This document shows, piece after piece, positions 1-9,929 of a stretch of 64,000 bases of DNA (its first letter is position 1; each line of letters begins with the position of its first letter). The DNA lies in contig BTPP01000007.1 of NCBI GenBank assembly GCA_037102815.1, positions 1,550,001 through 1,614,000 of the forward strand, read 5' to 3'. This stretch comes from Neurospora intermedia. Its lineage: Eukaryota > Ascomycota > Sordariomycetes > Sordariales > Sordariaceae. The position numbers were made by a program, and so were the translations under genes. The notes under the pieces were generated by a model. It saw nothing but the letters and a program-made list of their open reading frames with translations. It did not search any database and was not told where the DNA came from.

Positions 1-781
1 CCAGATCAGGAACCAAGTGTTGGATGGTTTTGATCAGATCCAGCCAAATCTTTGTCCAGAACCAGTCGCTCCCACTCGAGGCCTGGCCGTCACGGACGGA
101 AATACGCATCTCAAAGTCATAGGCATCATGACGGATACGGGCAGGCTTGAGTGCCCAGAAGGGCTCTAAATCGTGGTAGATCTGATCCCAGAAGTCCTCG
201 ACAATGATAGCATCTTTTTCCTTGGCGAATTCGTACCATTTGTCGAAGCCGGGTGGGGGGTGGCGGCCGCGACGCTTACGGTAAGCAGCAGCAGCGTCAG
301 CAAGCGTGTGTGTCTGCTTTGCTAGTCTGTCACTGAACTCCTTCTCGGCAGCTCGGACGCGAGCGTCGATGGGGTGGTCACCGGTAGCGAAGTCGGCAGG
401 CTTCCATTTCAGAGAACTCTTGTCAGAAGATGCAGGCGCGGTATTGGAGGTAGCGGGCGGGGTGGTGGAGGTGGTGGAGATGGTGGAAGGGGCCGCGTCG
501 GCAGGAGAGTTGTTGGCAGGAGTATTATGAACGGGAGGCTCGTTGGAGGGAGGCTTATCAGCGGGGGGTGGTGGTGTGTGATCGATGATGAGCTCTTCAG
601 TGTTGTCATTCCCTTGGGGTACTCCCACGGGCTTCTCTCCGGTTGTTGTGCCTTGCCTTGGGGGGGCGGCAACGTCAACACTAGGCAGTACGTTATCGGA
701 ACTGTTGAGGTAGAGGAGACATAGTATAATGGCGATGGCGGGTAGGATGTACCGCAACAAAAAGGTTGGTCGTGGTATCAT
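1..781 (-). CDS. GT90 (CAP10-like) glycosyltransferase, N-terminal part, runs off left edge
   Basis: The frame stays open from the ATG at 781 to the window edge (260 codons), so the C-terminal catalytic part is missing. Residues about 7-25 form one hydrophobic segment after a short basic start, the layout of a type II Golgi membrane protein. A Pro/Ser/Thr-rich stem follows to about residue 125. From residue 162 the sequence matches the start of the fungal CAP10/DUF821 domain, including RRGRHPPPGFDKWYEFA at about 169-185 and the Trp-rich stretch that follows (EDFWDQIYHDLEPFW). Family members transfer xylose or other sugars to glycans or glycolipids in the secretory pathway; the acceptor cannot be told from this part. 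No intron is needed in the visible part. The ATG is chosen because it sits directly before the membrane segment. Confidence 0.85.
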   Translation of the reverse strand, partial: MIPRPTFLLRYILPAIAIILCLLYLNSSDNVLPSVDVAAPPRQGTTTGEKPVGVPQGNDNTEELIIDHTPPPPADKPPSNEPPVHNTPANNSPADAAPSTISTTSTTPPATSNTAPASSDKSSLKWKPADFATGDHPIDARVRAAEKEFSDRLAKQTHTLADAAAAYRKRRGRHPPPGFDKWYEFAKEKDAIIVEDFWDQIYHDLEPFWALKPARIRHDAYDFEMRISVRDGQASSGSDWFWTKIWLDLIKTIQHLVPDL

Positions 782-2687
782 TATGGCGAAGAGGAGATGG
801 AGAAGCGTTGAGAAGCCCCCATCTACCTTGATGGCGCGATTGTAATGCTCGGTCGGGACGCAATGTTCGGCGGGTTTGTCGAGATTCTAGTTCGAGAGGG
901 AGGACATGGGATGACACAAGCTGGGCAAGCGAGGTCGAGATGTCAAACAAGTAATCGCCGCTTGCTAGGTGTGTCGCACAGCAAGACGGGTATCGACGCT
1001 GGCGTGGCTCTCTTCGGTCCCGTGGCGGGGGAGAGACAGGATGCGTTGCGCTGGTAGGACGAGGTTCGGGACAAAATGTCAAGCGAAGCTTCGTAGGCCA
1101 AGAGATTATAGCCTGCCGAGTGCTGGTAGCCGAAGTACCTGAACGGCCGGGTCTTCTCTCGATGTGGGATGGGTCAGGTAAGGGTGGCCAGTTGGATCAA
1201 CGTCGGGGAAAGGGAGTGACTGGCAGGACGCTTTTTCCTGAAACGAGGCCCGCTGTACGTGGAATTAGAGTCGGCGTGATCGGCAGGGGAATCGACAGAA
1301 GCAAGGCACGGATGGTGTAGTATCGTTGCCGGGCAGATAGGCTATGTAAGGAGAGAAGACAAGGGATGTAAACAACAGAGATCAAGAGCACAGAAAAGTT
1401 GCCACCACTCGACTTAGTGTCTAGCTATGGAAAGTACACTAGTGTAGACCAGAAAGTCAGGTGGAAGCTGAAGAAGGAAGGGTTCGAGAAGATTGGATCG
1501 GGATCATGGGATGAAGCAACAACCGTGAAGCGTTGCAGATTCTGGGTGGGTTGCGCGCGCGTGGTAGCCGTTGAGGTAGCAAGGGCCCTGGAGAGCTGCC
1601 GTGGTCTGTCTCAGTCCAGGCAACCATGCCTTCGCGCTGCAGAATATGTCAGGGGAAATGGCACCCAGTGGTGGAGTCGATAGTTCGTCAAGATTAGCTA
1701 CACTAGAGGCAACTAAGCCAACCAATCAGAGAGAAGCATTGGCCAAGAATGTGGCACCCGAAGCTGCCTCGGTGCTAGCCGTGCGCACGTAGTTGCCGTC
1801 CTGGGTGCGTACTTCCTAGCACAAGGGGTAAGATTCGGGCTGGATAAAAAGGCCACAGCGGCCGCAGCAACACGGTAAGTGGTAGTAAAAATTGCTTGTG
1901 CAGGTTTGTATGCGTTTTGTTAGTGAACCTGCACAAGCGATTTTTACTGCCACCTACACGGCCACACACAGCCAGGAACAGAAGACGGGACGGGACCCCC
2001 TCACCCGACAATTCGGGCAACGATCGATGACGAGGCAAATTGCAATCTCCCTCAGACTCGACGCTCAACAGACGATAGTCGACTATATCTGAATTCGCGA
2101 GTTAGAGATGCTTGTGAGTGTATGTATGGAAGCACAGTTACTGTCTGTCAGCTGCTAGGTTTATCTCGGGTTACTCCTGCAGGGTGTCGGCATTGCAGTG
2201 CAGTGCATCATATGTACAACTCCAGCGTGGCAGCGACACCACAAACAAACAAAAAACACCGGCTGTTCGCCACGATTGCAAGTCAAATGTCGGCCATGCT
2301 CGAACTATTGGAACTAGCCGAGCCAAACTATCGACATTTCCAGATGTGAGGTTCTTGATGTCTACAAGCCTGTTCCATGTTTCGAACCTTATGCCATGCA
2401 CCATGTGTTGTTGTCATCTTTGGAAGCTGCATACTCGGTCGCTGTCTGTCGGCCTTGGACGAAATTATACATCAAGTATTGCAGTGTTCTGTTTACCCCA
2501 ATAAATGTACATTGAAATGAGACAGCGCCAAATCAGCACCATGAAAAAAAGACCAAACACGTATCGGTACGGGTACTGTAGTGTTAGGAAGTTCACTGTG
2601 GACTAGAAGTATGTGTGCAGCATATAAGAAGCACATTGGAGGCTAGTTTTCCGTCAATCAGCTACGACAGATGTCAACATCTGTGAG
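782..2687. other. intergenic spacer, 5' side of the GT90 gene
   Basis: No open frame here has coding character on either strand; the ones present are short, rich in Arg/Ser/Cys and unlike any family I know. It should hold the promoter of the GT90 gene. The only clear structure is the hairpin at 1875-1957, listed separately. Confidence 0.6.
1875..1957. repeat. isolated 32-bp inverted repeat (hairpin), 19-nt loop
   Basis: Arms 1875-1906 and 1926-1957 are reverse complements at 29 of 32 positions, separated by a 19-nt loop (1907-1925). In a plus-strand transcript two of the three differences (1883 and 1893) become G-U pairs and the third (1878) is A-C, so the stem would be nearly continuous. 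The core TTGCTTGTGCAGGTT is perfect. No coding gene overlaps it. It could be a small-RNA precursor, a fold-back element remnant or a transcription terminator; the sequence alone does not decide. Confidence 0.8.
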
Positions 2688-2780
2688 TCTTCCGTAGTAT
2701 AGTGGTCAGTATGTGAGCTTGTCAAGCTTGAACATCAGTTCGATTCGCTCGAGACCCGGGTTCAATTCCCGGCGGGAGAG
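2688..2780 (+). tRNA. tRNA-Asp (GTC) with intron
   Basis: The acceptor stem TCTTCCG (2688-2694) pairs with CGGGAGA (2773-2779), and position 73 is G at 2780 as expected for Asp. The D arm reads TAGTATAGTGGTCAGTA. The anticodon GTC is at 2721-2723. A 21-nt intron at 2725-2745 lies directly after position 37, the usual eukaryotic place; removing it lets TGAGC (27-31) pair with GCTCG (2747-2751). The T arm CCGGGTTCAATTCCCGG is intact. A T-run just downstream is a fitting Pol III terminator. It inserts aspartate at GAY codons. Confidence 0.95.
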
Positions 2781-3505
2781 ACCTTCTTTTTTTTCCCTGT
2801 TTTTTGCTTCCTAGCCATTGAGTTCACCTTTGCCTTTTTTGCATTCCAAAACAGCTCGGGAAATTTTCTTAGTTTCTTTTCCCATCTTTCTTATGTTTCT
2901 GGTCTTATTGTCAGTAGGAATTTCAAGCCAGTGCATTCCTCTACAACCAATTTAGACTTGAACCATCGAGCCAACCTACACTGATACTGACTAGTTACAA
3001 GCTTCAAGAATGTTGTGACTGACAACATGGGCTGAGATCCTCTTTTCCTTGTTCTACTCCTGGGCTCTATTAGCTATTCATCATTATTATCGCTTTCTGG
3101 ACTGGGCTGTTCAATTGAGCTCTAATCACTGTTTCACTCGAGTCTCTTACAGCCACCTCCACTTAACAATGACTATGTACCGTTTATCAAACTTCTTTCC
3201 AGGGTATCGCCTCCCACCGTCTCAAACAAACCTCCCTCATTACCAGCAGCACTACACCAATCCATCTCTACATAATGTCTGAGCTGACCCGCGGATCATA
3301 GAAAAGAAAAGTATTCACAGTCATCAGATAGCAACGACATCCAGTACCTAGCCATGCACTGCCTGCCAACAGCAAAACACCAGAAACGAGCCCACACAAA
3401 AACGCCCATCCATGCCAGTCCAAAGTCCGTGTACATAAGACCAGTACTCACTCATAAGTGGAAATATGTTGAAGATCCAAGTCTGCATGCCCACGTGCCA
3501 CACCT
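2781..3505. other. spacer between tRNA-Asp and the carrier-like gene
   Basis: Apart from the Pol III terminator I see no coding or structured element. It is AT-richer than the coding regions and should contain the 3' UTR of the minus-strand gene that ends at 3506. Confidence 0.5.
2786..2795 (+). terminator. Pol III T-run after tRNA-Asp
   Basis: An uninterrupted run of T begins a few bases past the tRNA 3' end, which is the standard stop signal for RNA polymerase III. Confidence 0.7.
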
Positions 3506-5002
3506 CTATTTCAGGAGGATATCATAGCCGTCCCGATTGATCCTGACCTGCTCGCCTCCAAACCCGTACTTTCTCCTGACCAGCTCGAAGATAATCAGGC
3601 CTGCGCTCGTGCTGGGCACCTGGCGGATCGTGTTCCACCAGAAACCTCTGTACAACCAGTTTCGCATGTTCATGCCGGCTCCTTTGGCGTCGGCAGCACA
3701 GGACGCCCACGTCTCTTGGTAGGCGTTGTAGTACGTCTTCATCATGCGCCATCGGAAGCGCGCCCGTTCCTCGGCGGGAGGCAGTAGCCTCTCTTTGTCT
3801 ATCTCCTTCAGCTTGCGCGCTTGCGCATCAATGTTTTCCAGCCTTTCCCAGTGTTCGGCTTGGATGATGGTGAGCGGGTGCAGTATAAACTGCTGCAAGG
3901 TTGAGGCGCCCATGCCTGCTAGCAAGAGGAAGGCCGGCTCGATGGCGTAGTGCGGGCGGATGATGGCAGGCATGCGGGGGTCGTCGCTGTCTTCTCTGCC
4001 TGACTCCGAGGATGGTTGCTTCTCGGAGAGGAGAATGATGGATTCCTTGTTCAGGGAGCCGTAATACCAGGACACAAAGTTGTAGTAGCCTTGGGCTTTG
4101 AGATACTCAAAGGTGCTGAAGAAGATGGCGCTTCCTAGACTGTCTTTGAGGAAGGAGAGAGTCCAGCCGGCAAAGATTCCGCGCACACCGATCTCTTTGA
4201 TCTTTTCAAAGCTAAAGACCCACATGCTCTTTGGTCGGACAGCACTGGAATTGCCGCTTGCGGGCGTGGTCGATGTGCCGGCGTATTGGCCAATGTCGTA
4301 TCTTGCCTGCACGGCGTCCAGAGGGGCAGCTATCACACTCTGCAAAGTCCCGGCCAGGAAACCAGCAGTGAAGGTCTCGAGAGGCGAGGGAGGCGGATAC
4401 ACACGTTTGCTGGCGAGTCTGCTTTCCGGATGAAGATGGCCGAGAATGTGGAGGTAGCTGGTATACAGGACAGCTCCAACAGTCACGTTGGCGATCAAGG
4501 GAGGGAGAACCTGGTCCGGGACGACGCGCCAGCCGTAGTGCTTCACAGCGGAGGCGATCACACCCGGCGTTGTTGCCCTGGCGCGCACCCTAACCCATTC
4601 CCATATCTGGCTGACAGCAGTCGGGGCGCCAGCTGGCGCGGCCGTGGTGAGGACCTGGGAGGGGACATGGAGCTGACTGAGCAGCATAGCCTGCTGCTCC
4701 TGTAGGGCGCGCGCATAGGCGAGGTAGTCGACTCTGGTTCGGAAGAAGGCCTTTGCGGGTGCGCGGAAGTAGAAGGTCAACACCTGGGAAGCCAAGGCTC
4801 TCACGCCGGCAGCGGACGCGCCCGTGGCGGCATTGCTGGAGGGGGCCTTGTCCGGGAGCTGGCCATCGGAGGGGATGGCGGGAAGGATGCCGGTGTTGAT
4901 GCCGCCGGGGTAATTGCCAATGCCGCCCAGGGCATCTCGGGTGTAAATGTTGTTGTTCAAGTTGCTGTCGTTACCGAGGCCATGGGAGCTGCGTGGTGTC
5001 AT
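3506..5002 (-). CDS. divergent mitochondrial-carrier-like protein, 498 aa
   Basis: This is a single-exon frame of 498 residues. The first 130 residues are low-complexity and Asn/Gly/Ala-rich. The rest resembles the SLC25 fold but is degenerate. A carrier-type Pro-x-Asp motif occurs at about residues 227-229 (AAPLDAVQARYDIG), followed by a second-helix pattern (FAGWTLSFLKDSLGSAIFF), and another half-motif (FILHPLTIIQAEHW) lies around residue 380 with the acidic residue lost. The usual carrier is about 300 residues with three repeats; here the N-terminal extension and the charged insert at about 330-350 are extra. It is probably an inner or outer mitochondrial membrane protein of a fungal-specific carrier branch. 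Its substrate is unknown, and it may not transport at all. Confidence 0.8.
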   Translation of the reverse strand: MTPRSSHGLGNDSNLNNNIYTRDALGGIGNYPGGINTGILPAIPSDGQLPDKAPSSNAATGASAAGVRALASQVLTFYFRAPAKAFFRTRVDYLAYARALQEQQAMLLSQLHVPSQVLTTAAPAGAPTAVSQIWEWVRVRARATTPGVIASAVKHYGWRVVPDQVLPPLIANVTVGAVLYTSYLHILGHLHPESRLASKRVYPPPSPLETFTAGFLAGTLQSVIAAPLDAVQARYDIGQYAGTSTTPASGNSSAVRPKSMWVFSFEKIKEIGVRGIFAGWTLSFLKDSLGSAIFFSTFEYLKAQGYYNFVSWYYGSLNKESIILLSEKQPSSESGREDSDDPRMPAIIRPHYAIEPAFLLLAGMGASTLQQFILHPLTIIQAEHWERLENIDAQARKLKEIDKERLLPPAEERARFRWRMMKTYYNAYQETWASCAADAKGAGMNMRNWLYRGFWWNTIRQVPSTSAGLIIFELVRRKYGFGGEQVRINRDGYDILLK

Positions 5003-6187
5003 GGTTCGGGCGCATCGTTGAGTCGGTTGACTGTACTGGGTTAAGTAAGGTAATTAGCACCGTTGATAAGTGAAATGACCATTACAGGTCAACACAAGAT
5101 GGATCAAATGGTGATTTCTAGAATTCCCATTCATCGATCCAAACTCCAGAATCCGGATGCCTTTCGTCTTGGCATCCATCAGCTTGGTGGAGCTTCTTGG
5201 GGATTCGTCCCGTCTGAACATTCTACCGACGAGAGTCAGCGGCAGGCAACGCTGTTCCTCAGGTACAGCAGTGTACTTTACATATGCGGGGTTGGGAAGA
5301 GTCAGCTGCTCCCCAAAGCATTGCAGTTGGCAAAGTCGCTGTTCCTGACTGGCAGCTGACAGATTATGGGTCCGTGTGAACGACACCTCATGATGGGACG
5401 GAATGTCAACTTCAAGCACTGCTTCATCACTCTTGCACTCTTTCACCAGAACCGGACATGATCTTTCACTTTGATCTGCTGCCTGCTTTTCTCTGTCTGC
5501 CCTTGCCTAAGAAAGCCCATGATAGTTTTCTCTTACTTTTTAATATAGTATGGATGCCACTCTCCTAGGCTCACTTCCACTACTACCGTCCTCAGCGAAC
5601 CATTTCGTGACAGATGCCGCCTGATAATCTCCCAGATACTGATAAAAAGTCATCTGTCCTTGATTCCTTCCAGCTGCCATAACTCGATCATTATACTTCT
5701 GATCATGAACTGACCAGCCGGAAGGTTACCTCCCACGTTCAAGGCGTCGCATCGGGTACTGGCGAGTGGCCTTCTCGGCACGAACATGGTGGTTTTGTCC
5801 TCCAATGGCTGACGGCGGCCAGGCCATGGCATCGTCGTCACGGCCGCTCATTGGGCGGGGAACCCTGCCCCTGAATCTGGTCCACCATCACCTGCAGCTT
5901 CATTCTCAGTCGCCCATTTGACCTTCCGAGTCTGCAGCTCATGCACTCAACACCCCCCTTGATCTGCTGTATTTTCGCCAATTCTGCCCGTGATTCGAAC
6001 GTCATGTCAACATGTGGAAATTCACCTCATCCAACATCGGGAACAACGTGCCAACACCATCAAGAACCACAGCCGAGAACCTGAGATGAAATTTCTCTTT
6101 TCGCAACACCCCTTTCCAGAGACAATGTTCACGACTCGATAACAACATGACTGATCTGCTCCCATGCCAGTATGAAACCGCATATGT

Positions 6188-6281
6188 TCACTCGATATGG
6201 TTTCACTCAACCAAGAATAGCGCCGGGTACATCTGGCTTCGACCAATCTGCTAGTGAGTTGATGAGGACCATATCGAGTGA
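6188..6281. repeat. 14-bp perfect inverted repeat upstream of NLP gene
   Basis: TCACTCGATATGGT at 6188-6201 is repeated as its exact reverse complement at 6268-6281, with 66 bases between. It lies 270-360 bp before the NLP start codon, so it could be a pair of operator-like binding sites. This is a sequence observation only. Confidence 0.6.
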
Positions 6282-6444
6282 GAAAACGCGGTACATACTC
6301 TGCACAAGCCAACGCCCGATGCTTCATCGTATCCTTGTGGTTGCAGTCGGATGGGTATCCTTGATCCCGAATAGGAAGGTTGTCGAATCCTTGATCTAAA
6401 CGTTGTCCGGTTATCGCACCGCAAGTGTCGCCGATGGACATCCA

Positions 6445-6450
6445 TATAAG
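6445..6450 (+). promoter_or_regulatory. TATA box of the NLP gene
   Basis: TATAAG lies 105 bp before the ATG at 6550. It argues for that ATG over the upstream in-frame ATG at 6403, because transcription would start downstream of the latter. Confidence 0.5.
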
Positions 6451-6549
6451 ATGGAGCGAGTGTCTCGTTCGATCGGACTTCAAGTGAAGAGCATTCGGCC
6501 GGGCATCCCCCGTTTATCGCCTCAGAAGCCGCCAGTTCAAGTCGTCAAC

Positions 6550-7392
6550 ATGGCATTCCGTACCCTCTTCTTTGCGGCCTGCGCTTCGGCACTCACCGTG
6601 CCCAGGAACACCACCTTTACTCCCCCTCCCCCCTCCTCTTCCACACTGGATGATGTTCACCTTTGGGGAGTAGCCATCAACCCACCCACCGCCTTGCCCC
6701 AAGCCGCCACCGCCAACGACCTCCGGTGGCAGCCCTCTCTCGACTTTGACACCGACGGCTGCTACAACGTCCCAGCCATTGGCGCCGACGGCACCATCGC
6801 CCAAGGCCTCCCTCACAACTTTGTCTCTCCCTCCTCCGACTGCCGCGACCCGTCCGACCTGGACAACAACAACGTCTACTCGCGACAGCGTTGCAATGCC
6901 AACGGCTGGTGCATTTATCTCTATGACTACTACTTCGAGAAGGACGTAGCCATCCCCTACCTGCTCGATGTGGGCCATACCCACGACTGGGAGCACATCG
7001 CCGTCTGGGTGGACGCAAACAACAAAGCCCAGTACGTCGCCGCCTCTCGGCACGGCGGCTACCAGATCAAGGCCGCCGCTGATGTCAGGTGGGATGGGGA
7101 GCATCCCAAAATAGTCTATCACAAGGATGGGGCGAACACGCACTGCTTCCGGTTCGCGGACGCGGCGGATGATGCCATTGAGAATGCTAAGGGCGTCTGG
7201 TTTAGGGGCCCCTTGATTTCGTATAATGGGTTTCCGGCGGGGATTAGGGACCTACTGTATGCGCACGATTTCGGCAAGGCGAATATTGCGCTGAAAGACT
7301 CGGCGTTTCCGGGGAATATCATGAGTGCGAAGCCGGCTGCTATCACTTTCGATGCATATGTAGATGCCTTGGGGTCGCCAGGGTACCCTTAG
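6550..7392 (+). CDS. secreted NLP (NPP1-domain) protein, 280 aa
   Basis: The protein opens with a signal peptide (MAFRTLFFAACASALT) and then follows the necrosis- and ethylene-inducing-like fold throughout. The family heptapeptide is present at residues 142-148 as GHTHDWE, where the common form has Arg as third residue. The flanking pattern (WCIYLYDYYFEKD before, HIAVWVD after) and the paired cysteines near residues 76 and 98 fit the family. Family members are secreted; cytolytic ones bind plant membrane sphingolipids and coordinate a metal through the acidic and His residues, but many in saprotrophic fungi are not toxic. The upstream extension to 6403 looks non-coding and would bury the signal peptide. 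The gene has no intron. Confidence 0.9.
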   Translation: MAFRTLFFAACASALTVPRNTTFTPPPPSSSTLDDVHLWGVAINPPTALPQAATANDLRWQPSLDFDTDGCYNVPAIGADGTIAQGLPHNFVSPSSDCRDPSDLDNNNVYSRQRCNANGWCIYLYDYYFEKDVAIPYLLDVGHTHDWEHIAVWVDANNKAQYVAASRHGGYQIKAAADVRWDGEHPKIVYHKDGANTHCFRFADAADDAIENAKGVWFRGPLISYNGFPAGIRDLLYAHDFGKANIALKDSAFPGNIMSAKPAAITFDAYVDALGSPGYP

Positions 7393-8837
7393 GGGATCGG
7401 TTGGGAATTGTGAATCATTGGATGATGGTTATGGGTTCCTTTGCGTGGCATGTTATAATGGTATTGGGTGGAAGTCAATGTTGGATACTTCTGGTTGATC
7501 CAAAACGCGTGTCACCTGACAAGGAATGACGGTCTTTGAGTCTACATTCTTGTACATAGTGCTTTATGTTTTGTGTCCCCCGCCATATCCTCCTTCCGAA
7601 CAACCGGTACTTGTTTCCATCTCACACCTTAGGTTCCTTACTCCTGACAACAGGTGACGGACAGAAACTTTTAAGTATGAGCGATGGTAGTTCCCGAGGT
7701 GTATCCAGATTGCTCGTATGTAGCTTATACGTGGTTGGATGGGAGGGAACAGCCGGTTCTGATTCAGAACCCGTTGGGCATGCTGCCGAGGAGTATATGT
7801 GGTGGAAGTGGTAGTGGGAGTGAGAGATGAACTTGATGGGTTGGGGACCGAATCAGAGGGAGGGGGGACGGGAAGCATTGGTGAATGTGAGGTTGGATAT
7901 CAAATTTAATGGAGGAAAACAGGAGTTGCAAAGGGATTCAAAGTCTGGGTGGGTAGGTGACTCGGTGAGTATAAAAAAAAAGCTGCACTATACGTAATGT
8001 CCAGGTCATAGAGGGGTCACCGAAATTTTGTCTTCTACGCTCGCCTGATACCTCTTCAGCTCGGAGTGACCTCGCAGAGGTACTTAGGATGGATGCATCA
8101 TGCGTGTGGACGATACATGCGTAGGTATCCTGTCCTTGATTCACTCCCAAATGACAGCAGATGCAGATGCCAGACAGCCAATTTGGGTCAGCTCGACATT
8201 AGTCAACTCACGGATTTCTTTCCATCTGCAAACACTTCTACTGAAAGGCACATCTCAGCTGTCGCGGTTATAGCAGCCTGTACTACTGCATCGGACACCC
8301 CATTTTCCTAAGATCTGCCCTTTGGCTATTTCTATTTTGGCATCACGCTTCACTCCCCACCCCTTCCACAGCCTAAGAGTGATTACCAAGGTCATTTAAT
8401 TACGGCCTTTTCCCATCACATACACGTCACCATGGGTGATTGAACTTGCGCAGAGACTCCAGGGGTCTTCGAGAAGACGACCCTAACTGCAAGATGGGAA
8501 CAGTCCTGCGCCCCCTTGGAGAAATATCCATTGCAGGATTACTGATGGTGCTGACGCCGCTACTCTAGCCGCTGTAGGAGCAAAATTGTGTTGGGGCAAC
8601 GAACCATGATGACGGGAGGCTACCATTCTAATCCCACGATGGACAGTGTTATCCGTCCAATGGTCCTCAACTCAGTAGAAGAGATTCGGGATACAAATAG
8701 GCGACAATTCTGAACACTTTCGAGAAGATTTAACATGACAGCAAGCATTGAAAACAACAAGCATTTGTTTTCCAAACTCTCTTTCTCTACCCTTCCACTT
8801 AGACACTCGGCGACCAGCATCGCAGACATCACTCACC
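7393..8837. other. spacer between NLP gene and the first orphan paralogue
   Basis: Short frames on both strands lack coding character. The last 100 bases before 8838 are C/T-rich, like Neurospora core promoters and 5' UTRs. Nothing else is recognised. Confidence 0.5.
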
Positions 8838-9929
8838 ATGGCATTCTATTCCGTCTACGAGACCATGGCATTCTCTTCAATCTACAAAGCCCGGGATGTT
8901 CTCGGTGCCAGTAATAAGGGAATTGAAGAAACCGACCTGTTTCATACCCATGAGCTGGAAAGCGTCGATGGATGCACCATCATCAAAGTTCCTCGTCGCC
9001 TCAACCTCGAGAAAAACACAAAGTTCACCGACAACCAAGTCCTCAAGATGTATCGGTTCCTCGAAGACAACCACGCCAGTCTCTCCGAGCTTTGGAAGAC
9101 ACTCGGGACGAACGGAGAGCAAGAGTCCATGAACCTCTTCGTCGCCAAGGCCTATAACGCTACCATCGAGCACCAGCAGCGCGAAATTATGAACTTGCGC
9201 CGTCACCAACAAAAGCCCTTTACCTTTGCCGACGCCGAGTGCTGGTGTACCCGCAAGTTTGACGAGACCTGGGACCCGGACATGTTCTGCGACCTCGTCG
9301 GCCCGGTTCCCGCGCATGCTTTGGGATGTACTGTTCCAGAGGGTAACGCCGACACCGACGAAGCCGGTTACCGAGCTTTGCTAGCCCAGGCCCGGCAGGA
9401 CCTGAACGCAGGTTGCGACCTCAACACACCGTGGCTGCCAGGGCAGACAGAGGTTGGCGTGCCCAAGGTTGCCGCCGTCAGGGTGCACGACATTCTCCGA
9501 TCGGTTGCCTCGACCGTGGACCCCTCCAACAACGAGAACGGATTGCCCTCGTACGAAGCCAAGTTTCTCGCCATGGACACCATGTACAAGATCTTCCATT
9601 GCCTGCTTACCGAAACGGAAACGCCTGTCAAGCGGTACATCAAGGCCAACAAGAAGCTGTGGAGGGATCTGGAGAACTGCTTCCTGCAGGTATTTGGAAG
9701 CTGCAGCAGGGACGATCTCTATCGGCTTGCGACAGAAGACGGCGGAGTGTGGCGTGACAAGTTCTTTGAACTGAAGGACCTGGTTCAGGAACAGGAGCCT
9801 TTGTCGAAGCTGCTTCATGCGGGTGTCGTGCTTTATACGGCGGACGAATTTTGTGGGAAGTCCGAGGACGAGGTTGCGTTTGTCATTGATGGCAATGGAG
9901 CTGCTGATGGAGAGCTGGCGTACTGGTAG
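8838..9929 (+). CDS. tandem paralogue A, unrecognised family, 363 aa
   Basis: I do not recognise this protein. It is an intron-free frame of 363 residues with no signal peptide and no membrane segment, so probably cytoplasmic or nuclear. It is clearly related to the next gene (10825-11808). Shared blocks include LGT..(E/D)..(E/S), F.A(K/R)AYNATI..QQR.IMN, the segment around FLA(M/L)D..YKI(F/L)HCLLT, and DDL.RL.TED.GVW near the C-terminus. The last third is helical and charged. The start at 8838 has a strong context (CACCATGG); an in-frame ATG 30 codons earlier has none. The first 18 residues are two copies of a nine-residue unit, MAFYSVYET and MAFSSIYKA, so a second good start lies at 8865. 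Confidence 0.75.
   Translation: MAFYSVYETMAFSSIYKARDVLGASNKGIEETDLFHTHELESVDGCTIIKVPRRLNLEKNTKFTDNQVLKMYRFLEDNHASLSELWKTLGTNGEQESMNLFVAKAYNATIEHQQREIMNLRRHQQKPFTFADAECWCTRKFDETWDPDMFCDLVGPVPAHALGCTVPEGNADTDEAGYRALLAQARQDLNAGCDLNTPWLPGQTEVGVPKVAAVRVHDILRSVASTVDPSNNENGLPSYEAKFLAMDTMYKIFHCLLTETETPVKRYIKANKKLWRDLENCFLQVFGSCSRDDLYRLATEDGGVWRDKFFELKDLVQEQEPLSKLLHAGVVLYTADEFCGKSEDEVAFVIDGNGAADGELAYW

Larger units (their letters stand above)
5003..6549. other. divergent spacer between carrier-like gene and NLP gene
   Basis: No convincing coding frame is present. Near its right end are a TATA box for the NLP gene (6445-6450) and a 14-bp inverted repeat, TCACTCGATATGGT, at 6188-6201 and 6268-6281. The rest shows nothing that I can name. 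Confidence 0.5.

Noticed and set aside
693-1082. 129-residue minus-strand frame upstream of the GT90 gene
   Set aside because: It overlaps the GT90 coding start in another frame and is rich in Arg/Pro/Ser without pattern, so it is a shadow and leader reading.
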